Shown here piece after piece: positions 34,667 to 43,294 of a DNA stretch of 64,000 nt (positions within the stretch are counted from its first letter, which is position 1; every line of letters begins with the position of its first letter). Under the pieces are notes generated by a model that saw only the letters and a list, made by a program, of their open reading frames with translations, was not told where the DNA came from and made no database searches. Both the position numbers and the translations under genes were made by a program. The stretch is from assembly GCF_020096995.1 (NCBI RefSeq), contig NZ_CP083692.1:930001-994000 (forward strand), written 5' to 3'. Origin of the DNA: Leucobacter sp. Psy1 (GTDB lineage Bacteria; Actinomycetota; Actinomycetes; Actinomycetales; Microbacteriaceae).

Positions 34667-35971
34667 ATGTCTCAGCACACCGTTACCGGCGCCGACGCGG
34701 GCGTTCAGCGGAACGCCCGCGACTCCCGGAGAGCTTCGCTCGGGAGCTACATCGGCGCCACTCTCGAGTGGTACGACTTCATTCTGTACTCCACTGCGGC
34801 GGCCCTGATCTTCCCCACCGTCTTCTTCGGCGGAATCGACCCCGCCCTGGGTGCTGCGCTCTCCTACGCCACGCTGGCTGGCGGATACGTCGTGCGTCCG
34901 GTCGGAGCGATCGTCTTCGGTCACTTCGGCGACCGGCTCGGGCGCAAACGGATGCTGATCATCACGATGGTCCTCATGGGCGTCGCCTCGATCGGGATCG
35001 GAGTGATCCCCGGTTCCGACACCGCTGGTCCGGCCGCTGCGGTGGCGCTCGTCGGGCTCAGGTTGCTGCAGGGCATCGCGGTCGGCGGCGAATGGGCGGG
35101 CGCGAGCCTGATGTCGATCGAGCACGCCAGGCCCGAGCGTCGCGGATTCGCAGGGGCCCTGGTGCAGAGCGGGGGGCCGAGTGGTTCGGTGCTCGCGACT
35201 CTCGCATTCGGCCTCGTCTCGCTCCTGCCGACAGAACAACTGATGTCGTGGGGGTGGCGACTGCCGTTCCTCGCCTCCGCACTCGTTGTTGTTCTGGCGA
35301 TCGCGATCCGCGTGGGGGTCAAGGAGTCGCCGGAGTTCGTTGCGGCGGAGCACGTCGAAGAGCGCCCGCGGGTTCCGCTGCTGAGTACCTTTGCAGAGAA
35401 CTGGAAGAGCGTGCTGGTCATCGTGCTCACCGCGCTGTCACCTTTCTTCCTCCAGTCGGTGACCTCGACGTTCGGACTCCAGTTCGCCATCGCGAGCGGT
35501 AACGCTCAACCGGTCACGCTCTGGATGCTCTCGATCGCGAATTTTGTGTCGATCTTCGCGACCCTGGGCTTCGCCGCGCTCTCGGACCGCGTTGGACGCG
35601 TGCGGATCATGGCAACCGGGTTCGTCGTCAGCGGGATCCTCGTGTGGGTGGCCTTCGCGCTGCTCGGGGCGCACAGCACCTTCGCCGTACTTGGGGCTTT
35701 CGTGCTCCTGCTCGCGATCGGCAATGCCATGGTCGCGGGACCCTTGGCTGCATACATGGCCGAGCTCTTCCCGGTGAAGAACCGGTTCACCGGGGTCGGA
35801 GTGTCGTACCAGTTGGCGGCGACAATCGCTGCCGGCTTCGCTCCTCTGATCGCCACGACCCTGATCGCATCCGCGAATGGTGGGACGACGCTGCTGACGA
35901 CCTTCGTTTCGGTGCTCGCCGCGGTCGGGCTCATCGCTGCGCTGCTCAGTCGCCGTGTTCGCGTGGCTTGA
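34667..35971 (+). CDS. MFS transporter, metabolite:H+ symporter (MHS) family
   Basis: A 434-residue twelve-helix symporter. MHS hallmarks are 'GSYIGATLEWYDFILYSTAA', 'GAIVFGHFGDRLGRKRMLI' (loop 2-3) and 'GLRLLQGIAVGGEWAGA'. Relatives import shikimate, alpha-ketoglutarate, proline/betaine or dicarboxylates. ATG 34667 follows GGAAGGG, 33 bp after the hydrolase. An organic-acid uptake role fits the cluster. Confidence 0.9.
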   Translation: MSQHTVTGADAGVQRNARDSRRASLGSYIGATLEWYDFILYSTAAALIFPTVFFGGIDPALGAALSYATLAGGYVVRPVGAIVFGHFGDRLGRKRMLIITMVLMGVASIGIGVIPGSDTAGPAAAVALVGLRLLQGIAVGGEWAGASLMSIEHARPERRGFAGALVQSGGPSGSVLATLAFGLVSLLPTEQLMSWGWRLPFLASALVVVLAIAIRVGVKESPEFVAAEHVEERPRVPLLSTFAENWKSVLVIVLTALSPFFLQSVTSTFGLQFAIASGNAQPVTLWMLSIANFVSIFATLGFAALSDRVGRVRIMATGFVVSGILVWVAFALLGAHSTFAVLGAFVLLLAIGNAMVAGPLAAYMAELFPVKNRFTGVGVSYQLAATIAAGFAPLIATTLIASANGGTTLLTTFVSVLAAVGLIAALLSRRVRVA

Positions 35972-36026
35972 GCGCAACCATTCACTCACATACTGGCGAC
36001 TCTCGTCGTTGAAAGGACAGACCACT

Positions 36027-37424
36027 ATGGCGACCAACGTTGTCGAGACGATTGACAGATCCCGAATGTCCGGATTCCAGGTGCGCATCGTGGCGATCTG
36101 CGCGGCAGTGCTCATCGTCGACGGTTTCGACGCTCAGGCCCTCGGCTTCGCGATTCCATCGCTCGCCCGGGACTGGGGCGTCGAGCCGAGCGCCTTCACG
36201 CTCGCGGCGACGGTCGGAGTGGCAGGTTTGCTGGTCGGCAGCCTGCTCGTCGGTGCGCTCAGCGACCGCTGGGGGAGGCGGCCGGTCACCATTGCCGGTC
36301 TCACGGTCATCACACTGACGATGTTCCTCACAGCGGGAGTGTCGTCGATGGCTTGGCTCGTCGTGTTGCGCTTCTTCACTTCGGTGGCCGTAGGTGCGCT
36401 GACGCCCAACCTCATCGCGCTGGTCTCCGAGTACTCGCCCCAGCGGCGACGCATGTTCACCGTTGCCGTGGCGATCTCGGGGTTCGCGCTCGGCGGCGTC
36501 ATCGGCGGCTTCCTCTCGGCCTGGTTGATTCCGCTGGTCAACTGGCACGGGGTGTTCATCACGGGAGGCATCCTCACTCTGGTGACGGGGGCTGCAGTGG
36601 TACTCGGGGTGCCCGAATCCGTTCGGGTTCTGACGATGAGCGGACGGCAGGACGCGGTGCGACGCATCATGTCCCGCATCACGTCGCCGGACGAAGCAGC
36701 TTCGAACGACTACGTGCTGGTCGAGGAGCGCACGGCCCGCGCCTCGGTCGCCGCCCTGTTCCGGCAGGGGAGAGCGCTGACGACAGCGCTCGTCTGGCTC
36801 ACCTTCTTCATGAGCCTGCTGGTGCTGTACTTCGGTGCGAACTGGCTGCCCACGATCCTCGATGCGGCTGGATTCGAACCGGCGTTCGCTCTGATCGGCA
36901 CCTCGATCTTCAACGTGGCGATGGTGCTCGGCGCACTCCTCGCGGGCTTCAGCGCGGACAAGGTCCAGCGGCCCGCGATCCTGATCGGCGCGGCGTTCGC
37001 CGGCGCCTGCCTCGTCTTTGCCTCACTGCCCCTTTTCGCAGGCACGCCGATGCTGCTGCTCGTCGGACTGTGCGTCGCCGGATTCTTCGTCCAGGCCGGG
37101 CAGGCGAGCCTCGCAGCTTTCGCCGGCGGGCTCTACCCGACGAGTATTCGCGCGACGGGGCTGGGCTGGGGGTTCGGGGCCGGCCGCATCGGCTCGGTGG
37201 CGGGCCCCCTCATCGGTGGCGTCTTGATCGCGGCGAACCTTGGGCCGGTGTCGATTCTCGCTCTCCTCGCCTTTCCCGCCGCTCTCGCAGCGACGGCGGT
37301 GGGTACGGTGGGGCTCCGACGAGGAGCGCACGTGGCCGAGGTGGGGGCATCGTCCGCTGGAGCGGTACACACGAGTCACGGGTCCGAACTTCAGGGGCGG
37401 GCCGCAGTCGAGGAGCAGTCGTGA
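36027..37424 (+). CDS. MFS transporter, aromatic acid:H+ symporter (AAHS, PcaK-like)
   Basis: A 465-residue twelve-helix symporter. It shows 'VLIVDGFDAQALGFAIPSLA', the D-G-x-D motif of AAHS helix 1, then 'LLVGSLLVGALSDRWGRRPV' and 'NLIALVSEYSPQRRR'. PcaK-like relatives take up 4-hydroxybenzoate or protocatechuate and similar aromatic acids. ATG 36027 follows GAAAGGACAG. Its stop overlaps the next GTG (GTGA). A second transporter directly after an MHS one suggests two substrates or two steps. Confidence 0.9.
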   Translation: MATNVVETIDRSRMSGFQVRIVAICAAVLIVDGFDAQALGFAIPSLARDWGVEPSAFTLAATVGVAGLLVGSLLVGALSDRWGRRPVTIAGLTVITLTMFLTAGVSSMAWLVVLRFFTSVAVGALTPNLIALVSEYSPQRRRMFTVAVAISGFALGGVIGGFLSAWLIPLVNWHGVFITGGILTLVTGAAVVLGVPESVRVLTMSGRQDAVRRIMSRITSPDEAASNDYVLVEERTARASVAALFRQGRALTTALVWLTFFMSLLVLYFGANWLPTILDAAGFEPAFALIGTSIFNVAMVLGALLAGFSADKVQRPAILIGAAFAGACLVFASLPLFAGTPMLLLVGLCVAGFFVQAGQASLAAFAGGLYPTSIRATGLGWGFGAGRIGSVAGPLIGGVLIAANLGPVSILALLAFPAALAATAVGTVGLRRGAHVAEVGASSAGAVHTSHGSELQGRAAVEEQS

Positions 37425-38230
37425 GCGGCGAGTCCGGAGTGACCGCTCCCTGGGAGGTCATCGCAGTCCGACATGGGCGACTCCGCACCACCCGTTCCAA
37501 CTTCTACCTCAACTACTCGGAGTACGGTGAGCCCGACTCGCCTCTCGAACTCGGCTACTGGTTCTGGGTGATCAGCAACGGCTCGCGCAGGATTGTAGTG
37601 GACACCGGGTTCTCCGGCGAGGGAGGCGCGCGACGAGGGCGGGAGGTGCTGTTCGACCCGCTCCAGGCGTGCTCCGAACTCGGGATTACCCGCGACTCAG
37701 GTGACACGGAGATCCTCATCACGCACGCTCACTACGACCATGCAGGGAACCTGTCGGGCTTTCCGTCGCAGCCCGTGTACGTGCATCGCAGCGAAGCGGA
37801 GTTCTGGCTCGGCCCCGACGCGCGTCACCATCAGTTCCAATCAGTGGTCGATGACGCTGATCTTGAGCATCTCCGACGGGTCAGTCGCACAGATCGCGTG
37901 CGCTGGATCGAGGAAGCCCGCGAAATCGCGCCGGGAGTAACCGTCGTGCCTCTTCCCGGTCACACCCCGGGGCAGCTCGTCGTGCGCGTTGAGACCGAGC
38001 GAGGAACCGTGGTCCTCGCCTCAGACGCCTGCCACCTCGACGAGGAACTGGAGCGAGACATGCCGTTCAAGCACAACACAGACCTCGTCGGGCTGTACCG
38101 CGGTTTGCGCACGCTTCGGGAGTGGCAGGGAAACGGTGATCTCATCATCGCGGGCCATGAACCCGCGGTGCTTGACCGCTTCCCTCGACTCGACGGAGCA
38201 CTGCGCGAACACGCAGTGCGGATCGCATAA
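37421..38230 (+). CDS. Metallo-beta-lactamase-fold hydrolase, AHL-lactonase-like
   Basis: A 269-residue MBL protein. The zinc-binding motif HxHxDH is 'LITHAHYDHAGN' (His102, His104, Asp106, His107). Later ligands are in 'PLPGHTPGQLV' and 'LASDACHLDEE', with a final His in 'IIAGHEP'. Length and motif order resemble N-acyl-homoserine lactonases (AttM/AhlD). In this catabolic setting a lactone intermediate is the more likely substrate. It starts on GTG overlapping the AAHS stop by 4 nt. Confidence 0.87.
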   Translation: MSGESGVTAPWEVIAVRHGRLRTTRSNFYLNYSEYGEPDSPLELGYWFWVISNGSRRIVVDTGFSGEGGARRGREVLFDPLQACSELGITRDSGDTEILITHAHYDHAGNLSGFPSQPVYVHRSEAEFWLGPDARHHQFQSVVDDADLEHLRRVSRTDRVRWIEEAREIAPGVTVVPLPGHTPGQLVVRVETERGTVVLASDACHLDEELERDMPFKHNTDLVGLYRGLRTLREWQGNGDLIIAGHEPAVLDRFPRLDGALREHAVRIA

Positions 38231-38278
38231 GCCATGCGGCATCGGAGGAGTGCCCCGCGTGCAGGCGAGCGAGGGAGA

Positions 38279-38974
38279 TCAGGTGCTGAACGGGTTGGGG
38301 GTCTCCTCAAGGATCGACAGCACGATCGTCGCCGCCTGAGTGACGTGCGCTGCGGCCCGCTCGCGTGCCCGCGCGGCGTCACCCGCCTCGATCGCTTCCT
38401 GGATCTCCAATATCTCCGCCACACTCGCCTCGGCGCGGCCGGGCTGTGCGAGCGTCAAGGCCCGAAGCTGATGAACGCGACGCTGCAACGTCTCCACCAT
38501 CTGCTGCACGACGGGGTTGTGGGCGCCGGCGAAGAGAATCTCGTACACATCGTTCTTCAAGCGGAGCATGCGCATGTGCTGATCGGGTTCGGCGTCGCGA
38601 ACGGCGGCTGCCAGTTCCTTCACGGCGGATGCGAATCGCTGCCGCTCGTCCGCATCGGCATGAAGGGTAAAGAGTTCAGCGGCGAGCCCCTCGAGTTCGG
38701 CCCGAACCACGTAGACGTGACGGGCGAGTTCGGGGCTCGCGACGCTGACGAAGGTGCCACGACCGTTCTGCGACTCGACCAGGCCTTCTCCCTCGAGTTG
38801 ACGCAGCGCCTCTCGAACGGACGGGCGGCTCGCGGATGTCATCTCGCAGAGTTCGCGTTCGATCAGCAGCTGGCCTGGCATCAACCGCATTTCGAGGATG
38901 GCGTTGCGCAAGATCGCGGCCACCTGCTCACGGATCGGTGCATGACGCTGCACCTGCATCTGGTTCGTGCTCAC
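38279..38974 (-). CDS. GntR-family regulator, FCD (FadR) subfamily
   Basis: A 231-residue regulator. The N-terminal winged helix contains 'PIREQVAAILRNAILEMRLM', 'LIERELCEMTSASRPSVREA' and 'LRQLEGEGLVESQNGRGTFV'. The C-terminal FCD helices carry the effector/metal residues ('LKNDVYEILFAGAHNPVVQQ'). GTG 38974 is preferred: AAGGGCGGG lies before it and the longer frame upstream is unsupported. It lies inside the catabolic cluster on the opposite strand, divergent from the decarboxylase-like gene. FCD regulators usually respond to organic-acid intermediates. Confidence 0.9.
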   Translation of the reverse strand: MSTNQMQVQRHAPIREQVAAILRNAILEMRLMPGQLLIERELCEMTSASRPSVREALRQLEGEGLVESQNGRGTFVSVASPELARHVYVVRAELEGLAAELFTLHADADERQRFASAVKELAAAVRDAEPDQHMRMLRLKNDVYEILFAGAHNPVVQQMVETLQRRVHQLRALTLAQPGRAEASVAEILEIQEAIEAGDAARARERAAAHVTQAATIVLSILEETPNPFST

Positions 38975-39026
38975 CGGGATCCCGCCCTTCCTGGCGCCCG
39001 TTGTTCGGGCCAACGTAGATGAGGCC

Positions 39027-39046
39027 AACCTAGCAGACAACAGACA
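39027..39046 (-). promoter_or_regulatory. Catabolic-cluster motif, copy 2 (gntR promoter)
   Basis: Read on the minus strand this is TGTCTGTTGTCTGCTAGGTT, differing from 33396-33415 at one base. It lies 52 bp before the gntR GTG, a spacing close to that of copy 1 (60 bp). This suggests autoregulation. Confidence 0.65.
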
Positions 39047-39090
39047 GGGACGAGCCGCCGAGTGGTCAAGAACTCGCCACGAAGTATCGG

Positions 39091-39117
39091 ATTGTCATAT
39101 AGTTGATGTCAGACAAT
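39091..39117 (+). promoter_or_regulatory. Dyad and -10 element before the decarboxylase operon
   Basis: ATTGTC (39091-39096) and GACAAT (39112-39117) flank TATAGT at 39098-39103, a good -10. GTCAGACAAT at 39108-39117 matches GTCTGACAAT at 33373-33382 in nine of ten bases. A repressor here would cover the start of transcription. Confidence 0.55.
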
Positions 39118-39136
39118 GAAGTGAATGGAGCGTGTG

Positions 39137-39535
39137 ATGGAACAGGAACAACGCAATCTCGCCGAGATGGGTGAACGGATGCGTCGCCAGGTGCTGGGGG
39201 ATGAGCACGTCGATCGGTCCCTGAAGAATGCGACGGAGTTCAGTCGCCCGCTGCAGGAACTCGTCACCGAGTACTGCTGGGGGTACGCCTGGAACCGCCC
39301 CGAACTTCCCCTGCGGGATCGCAGTCTCATCAATCTGGCGATGATTTCCGCTCTCGGCAAGATGGAAGAGCTCGCCCTGCACGTCAAGGGTGCCATCCAC
39401 AACGGGCTCACCCCGTCCGAGATTCGAGAGGTGCTGCTGCAAACCGCGATCTACTGCGGCGTCCCGACGGCGCTCGAGGCGACACGCACGGCCCAGCGGG
39501 TGCTCGATGAGATGGGAATCAACATCGATGACTGA
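39137..39535 (+). CDS. Carboxymuconolactone decarboxylase family protein
   Basis: A 132-residue all-helical protein. 'EYCWGYAWNRPELPLRDRSL', 'INLAMISALGKMEELALHVK' and 'LTPSEIREVLLQTAIYCGVP' match the gamma-carboxymuconolactone decarboxylase (PcaC-like) subgroup rather than AhpD, because no CxxC pair is present. ATG 39137 has GGAG 7 nt upstream; ATG 39125 is an alternative. It leads a five-gene plus-strand run and overlaps the next gene by 8 nt. The true substrate may differ from the beta-ketoadipate pathway compound. Confidence 0.88.
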   Translation: MEQEQRNLAEMGERMRRQVLGDEHVDRSLKNATEFSRPLQELVTEYCWGYAWNRPELPLRDRSLINLAMISALGKMEELALHVKGAIHNGLTPSEIREVLLQTAIYCGVPTALEATRTAQRVLDEMGINIDD

Positions 39536-40424
39536 CGGAACCGTGGGGCTCATCGGGCTCGGAAACATGGGACAGCCGATGGCGACGCTGCTGGCTCGAG
39601 CCGGGTATCGCACTCGGGCGTTCGACGCTTCCAGCGCTGCGCTCGAAGCGGCCGCGTCTGCGGGAATCGATGCTGCGAGCTCGGCAGCCGATATCGCTCG
39701 TACCTGTGAGACGGTGATCCTGATGCTGCCGTCGAGCGACATCGTCGATGCGGTTGCGGGAGAGATGCTCGACATCGACGGCCGAGTGGCGACACTGTTC
39801 ATCGACATGAGCTCTTCTGTGCCGGCGCGCACGGTCGCGCTCGCGGAGCGGTGCGCCGCACGGGGTGTACGGCTGATTGACGCACCGGTGTCTGGTGGGG
39901 TGGTTCGCGCCCGATCGGGCGAGCTCACCATCATGGTCGGCGGCGCAGAAGAAGACGTTCAGTCGGTCGAAGACGTCCTCGCCGTGCTCGGGAGCCGAGT
40001 CGTCCGCGTCGGCGAGGTCGGAGCCGGTCACGCGACGAAGGCGCTGAACAACCTGCTCTCCGCCACGCATCTGCTCGCGACCAACGAAGCCGTGCTGGCC
40101 GCCAGGGAGTTCGGCATTGACCCGGCCGTGTTCCTCGAAGTGGTGAACAGTTCGAGTGGTCGCAGTGGGTCGAGCGAGCTCAAGCTGCCGCGGTACGTGC
40201 TGACTGGAGCGTTCGACTCAGGGTTCTCCGCCGCACTGCTCGAGAAGGACGTCAACATCGCACTGGGGGTCGAGCATGCGCTGGGCGTTCCGGCGCCGGT
40301 GAGTGAGGCGGCAGGGGCGCGCTGGGCGGACCTGCGGTCGCGGCTCGACGAGGGGGCGGATCACACGGAGATCATCCGTCCCGTGGAGCGCGACCTCGGG
40401 AGAGAGTTGCGTTCACACGGCTGA
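39528..40424 (+). CDS. NAD(P)-dependent beta-hydroxyacid dehydrogenase (3-hydroxyisobutyrate dehydrogenase-like)
   Basis: A 298-residue enzyme. The Rossmann motif is 'VGLIGLGNMGQPMATLLARA', the substrate loop is 'LIDAPVSGGVVRARSGELTI', and the catalytic Lys is in 'GAGHATKALNNLLSATHLL'. Relatives oxidise 3-hydroxyisobutyrate, tartronate semialdehyde, threonate or similar hydroxyacids. ATG 39528 lies in an 8-nt overlap with the decarboxylase-like gene. Probably a step in the same pathway. Confidence 0.9.
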   Translation: MTDGTVGLIGLGNMGQPMATLLARAGYRTRAFDASSAALEAAASAGIDAASSAADIARTCETVILMLPSSDIVDAVAGEMLDIDGRVATLFIDMSSSVPARTVALAERCAARGVRLIDAPVSGGVVRARSGELTIMVGGAEEDVQSVEDVLAVLGSRVVRVGEVGAGHATKALNNLLSATHLLATNEAVLAAREFGIDPAVFLEVVNSSSGRSGSSELKLPRYVLTGAFDSGFSAALLEKDVNIALGVEHALGVPAPVSEAAGARWADLRSRLDEGADHTEIIRPVERDLGRELRSHG

Positions 40425-40462
40425 ACTGCCGTCAATGTCAGCACGATGGAGTGGAGGAAACG

Positions 40463-41305
40463 ATGGATGAGCTCACGGGGCGCGTGGCCGTGGTCACCGG
40501 TGCGGCGAGCGGGATCGGCCGCGCGATCGCGGAGCGGTGCCTGGACGCCGGCATGCGGGTGGCCCTCGTCGATGTCGAGCTGGATTCGCTGACGCGGACC
40601 GCGCATGAGCTCGATCCCGCAGGTTCACGGACACTGACACGGCAGGTCGACGTTCGGGACCCAGCGCAGGTCGAGCACCTGGCTGCTGCAGTCGTGGCGC
40701 ACTTCGGGGCGGTGCACCTGCTCTGCAACAACGCAGGAGTGGATGCTGGCGGTCCCTTCGTCGATATCTCCGACGCCACGTGGCGCTGGGTGATGGACGT
40801 CAATTTCTTCGGAGTGGTCAATGGCTGCCGTGCGTTCCTCCCGGCTCTTCGTGCGTCGGGAGAGGGACACATCGTGAACACGGCATCGATGGCCGCGGTG
40901 AATGCCGGGATGCGCACGATGGCTCCGTACATCGGGTCGAAGTTCGCCGTGCTGGGGGTTTCCGAAAACCTCGCCGTGGAGCTCGCGGAGAGCGATCCGG
41001 GGATCGGCGTATCGGTGCTCCTCCCCGGTGGAGTCCAGACGCGCATGACCGACTCCGAGCGCAACCGGCCGGCGGACGTTCCGCCGAGTGACGACCCGCT
41101 TCGTCAGAGCGTGGTCGACGGAATCAGATCGGCGACCGCGAGGGACGGACTCGATCCGTCCGATGTCGCCGTCGCCGTGCTCGATGCGGTGCGAGACCGC
41201 AGCTTCTACATCCTCACCCATCGAGAGCCGGCGCTCGAAGCGATCGCCCAGCGTCTCGAATGGATGAGGACCAATGCTCAGCCGCTGCCGAGGGTGCTGC
41301 GATGA
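40463..41305 (+). CDS. Short-chain dehydrogenase/reductase (catabolic cluster, first)
   Basis: A 280-residue classical SDR. 'VVTGAASGIGRAIAERCLDA' is the cofactor motif, 'LLCNNAGVDAGG' the NNAG element, 'VNTASMAAV' supplies the catalytic Ser, and 'APYIGSKFAVLG' has Tyr/Lys. Asp after the second strand ('VALVDVELD') favours NAD. ATG 40463 follows GGAGGAAACG. It overlaps the next gene by 4 nt (ATGA) if that gene starts at 41302. Confidence 0.9.
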   Translation: MDELTGRVAVVTGAASGIGRAIAERCLDAGMRVALVDVELDSLTRTAHELDPAGSRTLTRQVDVRDPAQVEHLAAAVVAHFGAVHLLCNNAGVDAGGPFVDISDATWRWVMDVNFFGVVNGCRAFLPALRASGEGHIVNTASMAAVNAGMRTMAPYIGSKFAVLGVSENLAVELAESDPGIGVSVLLPGGVQTRMTDSERNRPADVPPSDDPLRQSVVDGIRSATARDGLDPSDVAVAVLDAVRDRSFYILTHREPALEAIAQRLEWMRTNAQPLPRVLR

Positions 41306-42522
41306 CCCCCGAGCAGCCCGGAAAGGTGAACATGCAGATCCAGCAGTACAACGATCAGCCCCCGGTGCGGGGGTGGGTCGATCCCCGTTTCGGCGGCGTC
41401 GTCGAAGCATATCTGGAGAACTTCCGACTCGAGGACGAACTCGGCTCGTCACTGCACGTGACGTGGAGAGGGAAGCCCGTCGTGGATCTCTGGGGCGGCT
41501 GGCTCGATGAGGAACGCTCCATTCCCTGGCGGGAAGACTCCATCGTCTGCATGATGTCGGTGGCGAAAGGGGTGACGGCGATCGCGATCGGCATGCTCGT
41601 CGATCGCGGAGTTCTTGATCTCGACGAGCCGGTCGCCACCTACTGGCCGGAGTTCGGTCAGAACGGGAAGGGTGGGCTTTTGCTGCGATGGGTGCTCGAC
41701 CATCGGGCGGGCTTGCCTGCGCTGGTTGATGAGCCGCTGTGGCCTGGAGCGACATTCGACCGGGAAGCAATGACCGGTGCATTGGAACGAGCGAAACCGC
41801 TCTGGGAACCGGGCACAGTAGCCGCGTACCATGTGCAGACACAGGGGTACATCCTCGGAGAACTCGTGCGCAGGGTGACCGGCATGCCGATCGGGGAGTT
41901 CGTCAGGCAGCAGATCACCGGGCCGCTGGGGGCTGATTACTGGCTGGGACTCCCGAAGAGCGAGTTCTCCCGCACCGCCGACCTCCTCCCGAATGCGCGG
42001 TCGCGATTGATCGCCGCCCGTGACCAAGAGTCCGCCGATTCGTTGCGGGTGCGCGCACTCGCACAGAATCCGGATTGGCCATGGCGATGCATGGTGAACT
42101 CCGAGGAGTGGAGGACCTCCGAGATCGCGAGTGCGAGCGGTCACGGCAACGGTCGTTCTGTGGCCCGGATCTACACTCCGCTCGCTCTCGGAGGTGAGGC
42201 CGACGGTGTCCGGCTGATGTCGGGCGAGGGCGTCCGCGTGATGAGCGAGATGCAGCACAACATGATCGAACTCGTGCAGGAGCGACACTACCGACAGGGA
42301 CTCGGCGTGCTGCTCAATTCTCCCGACGCCGTCTACATGGGGCCGAATCCAGAGGCGTTCGGCCATCACGGAATCGGAGGTTCCGCTGGGTTCGCTGACC
42401 CGGTGGACGGGGTCGCCTTCGGCTACGCCGTGAACAAGATGCACGAGGTCGGGACCAATGGCCCCCGTGCGAAACGACTGATCGATGCCGTCTATGCGGC
42501 TGTGAAGGGAAATGGGTCATGA
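41302..42522 (+). CDS. Serine hydrolase of the beta-lactamase/EstB family (second)
   Basis: A 406-residue cytoplasmic serine hydrolase. S-x-x-K is 'MMSVAKGVTAIAIG', the Tyr motif is 'AAYHVQTQGYILGELV', and 'FGHHGIGGSAGFADP' stands in the KTG/HxG position. It is not closely similar to the first serine hydrolase and looks more like the EstB esterase group. The start is ATG 41302 (ATGA overlap with the SDR) or ATG 41332 with GGAAAGG before it. It overlaps the next SDR by 4 nt. Confidence 0.87.
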   Translation: MTPEQPGKVNMQIQQYNDQPPVRGWVDPRFGGVVEAYLENFRLEDELGSSLHVTWRGKPVVDLWGGWLDEERSIPWREDSIVCMMSVAKGVTAIAIGMLVDRGVLDLDEPVATYWPEFGQNGKGGLLLRWVLDHRAGLPALVDEPLWPGATFDREAMTGALERAKPLWEPGTVAAYHVQTQGYILGELVRRVTGMPIGEFVRQQITGPLGADYWLGLPKSEFSRTADLLPNARSRLIAARDQESADSLRVRALAQNPDWPWRCMVNSEEWRTSEIASASGHGNGRSVARIYTPLALGGEADGVRLMSGEGVRVMSEMQHNMIELVQERHYRQGLGVLLNSPDAVYMGPNPEAFGHHGIGGSAGFADPVDGVAFGYAVNKMHEVGTNGPRAKRLIDAVYAAVKGNGS

Positions 42523-43277
42523 ACACGGACGAGATGAATGCTCCCCGAGTCGCGGTGGTGACCGGTGCCGGGAGGGGTATCGGCGCCGCGGTCGCGCTCC
42601 GGCTGGCGAGGGATGGGTTCCACGTGGTGGTCGCGGATATCGACGCCGCCCACACGGCAGCGGTCGTGGAGGAGATCGTATCTCTCGGAGGTACGGGTGA
42701 AGTCGCGAGCTTCGACGTTGCGGATCGAGCGGCGGTGCAATCGTGGGCCGCAGATTTGCTCGACCGGCACGGGAGATGCGATGTCGTGGTGAACAATGCG
42801 ATCTGGATCAGGTATGGCGCGCTCCTGGACATGACCGAGCCGGACATCGATCGCATGGTGGACGTCGGGCTGAAGGGCGTGATCTGGATGATCCAAGCGG
42901 TCGGCAAGATCATGAGTGACCAGGGCTCCGGGTGCATCGTCAATGTCTCGTCGCCGGCTGCCACTCGTGGAACGCAGGATGCAGGTGTTTACGGGGCTAT
43001 CAAGGGTGCGATTTCCAGTCTGACCTGGCAGATGGCCGCCGAGCTAGGGCGGCACGGCGTTCGCGTCAACGCGGTCGTTCCTGGAGCGGTGCCCACTGAG
43101 GGGGCGCGGATGCTCGTGGACGACGATGGTTACGAGCTTCGTCGTGCGAAGACGCCGCTCGGCCGGCTCGGCAAGCCGGAAGATCTTGCCGGTGCGGTAT
43201 CGTTCCTCGCCTCCGAGGATGCGTCATTCGTCAATGGGCACCTGCTGACCGTGGATGGCGGCCTCATGGTCTCCTGA
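42519..43277 (+). CDS. Short-chain dehydrogenase/reductase (catabolic cluster, second)
   Basis: A 252-residue SDR. 'VVTGAGRGIGAAVALRLARD' binds the cofactor and 'VADIDAAHT' favours NAD. The NNAG motif reads 'VVNNAIWIRYG', with Gly replaced by Ile. Catalytic residues are in 'VNVSSPAAT' and 'VYGAIKGAISSL', and the typical C-terminus 'VNGHLLTVDGG' is present. The ATG overlaps the hydrolase stop by 4 nt. It is the last gene of the catabolic run. Confidence 0.9.
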   Translation: MNTDEMNAPRVAVVTGAGRGIGAAVALRLARDGFHVVVADIDAAHTAAVVEEIVSLGGTGEVASFDVADRAAVQSWAADLLDRHGRCDVVVNNAIWIRYGALLDMTEPDIDRMVDVGLKGVIWMIQAVGKIMSDQGSGCIVNVSSPAATRGTQDAGVYGAIKGAISSLTWQMAAELGRHGVRVNAVVPGAVPTEGARMLVDDDGYELRRAKTPLGRLGKPEDLAGAVSFLASEDASFVNGHLLTVDGGLMVS

Positions 43278-43294
43278 CCTGCCTGAGGCTCGGA

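Noticed and set aside
34403-35353. A 316-codon minus-strand frame across the serine hydrolase/MHS junction
   Set aside because: It spans two real plus-strand genes, and its composition (Asp/Arg/His-rich) is that of a shadow frame.
36353-37420. In-frame upstream extension of the MBL hydrolase
   Set aside because: The extension lies within the AAHS transporter in another frame and is Arg-rich with no similarity; GTG 37421 with the GTGA overlap explains the start.
37421-38230. MBL protein as a quorum-quenching AHL lactonase
   Set aside because: The motif fits, but so do many lactone hydrolases, and the surrounding catabolic genes point to a pathway intermediate.
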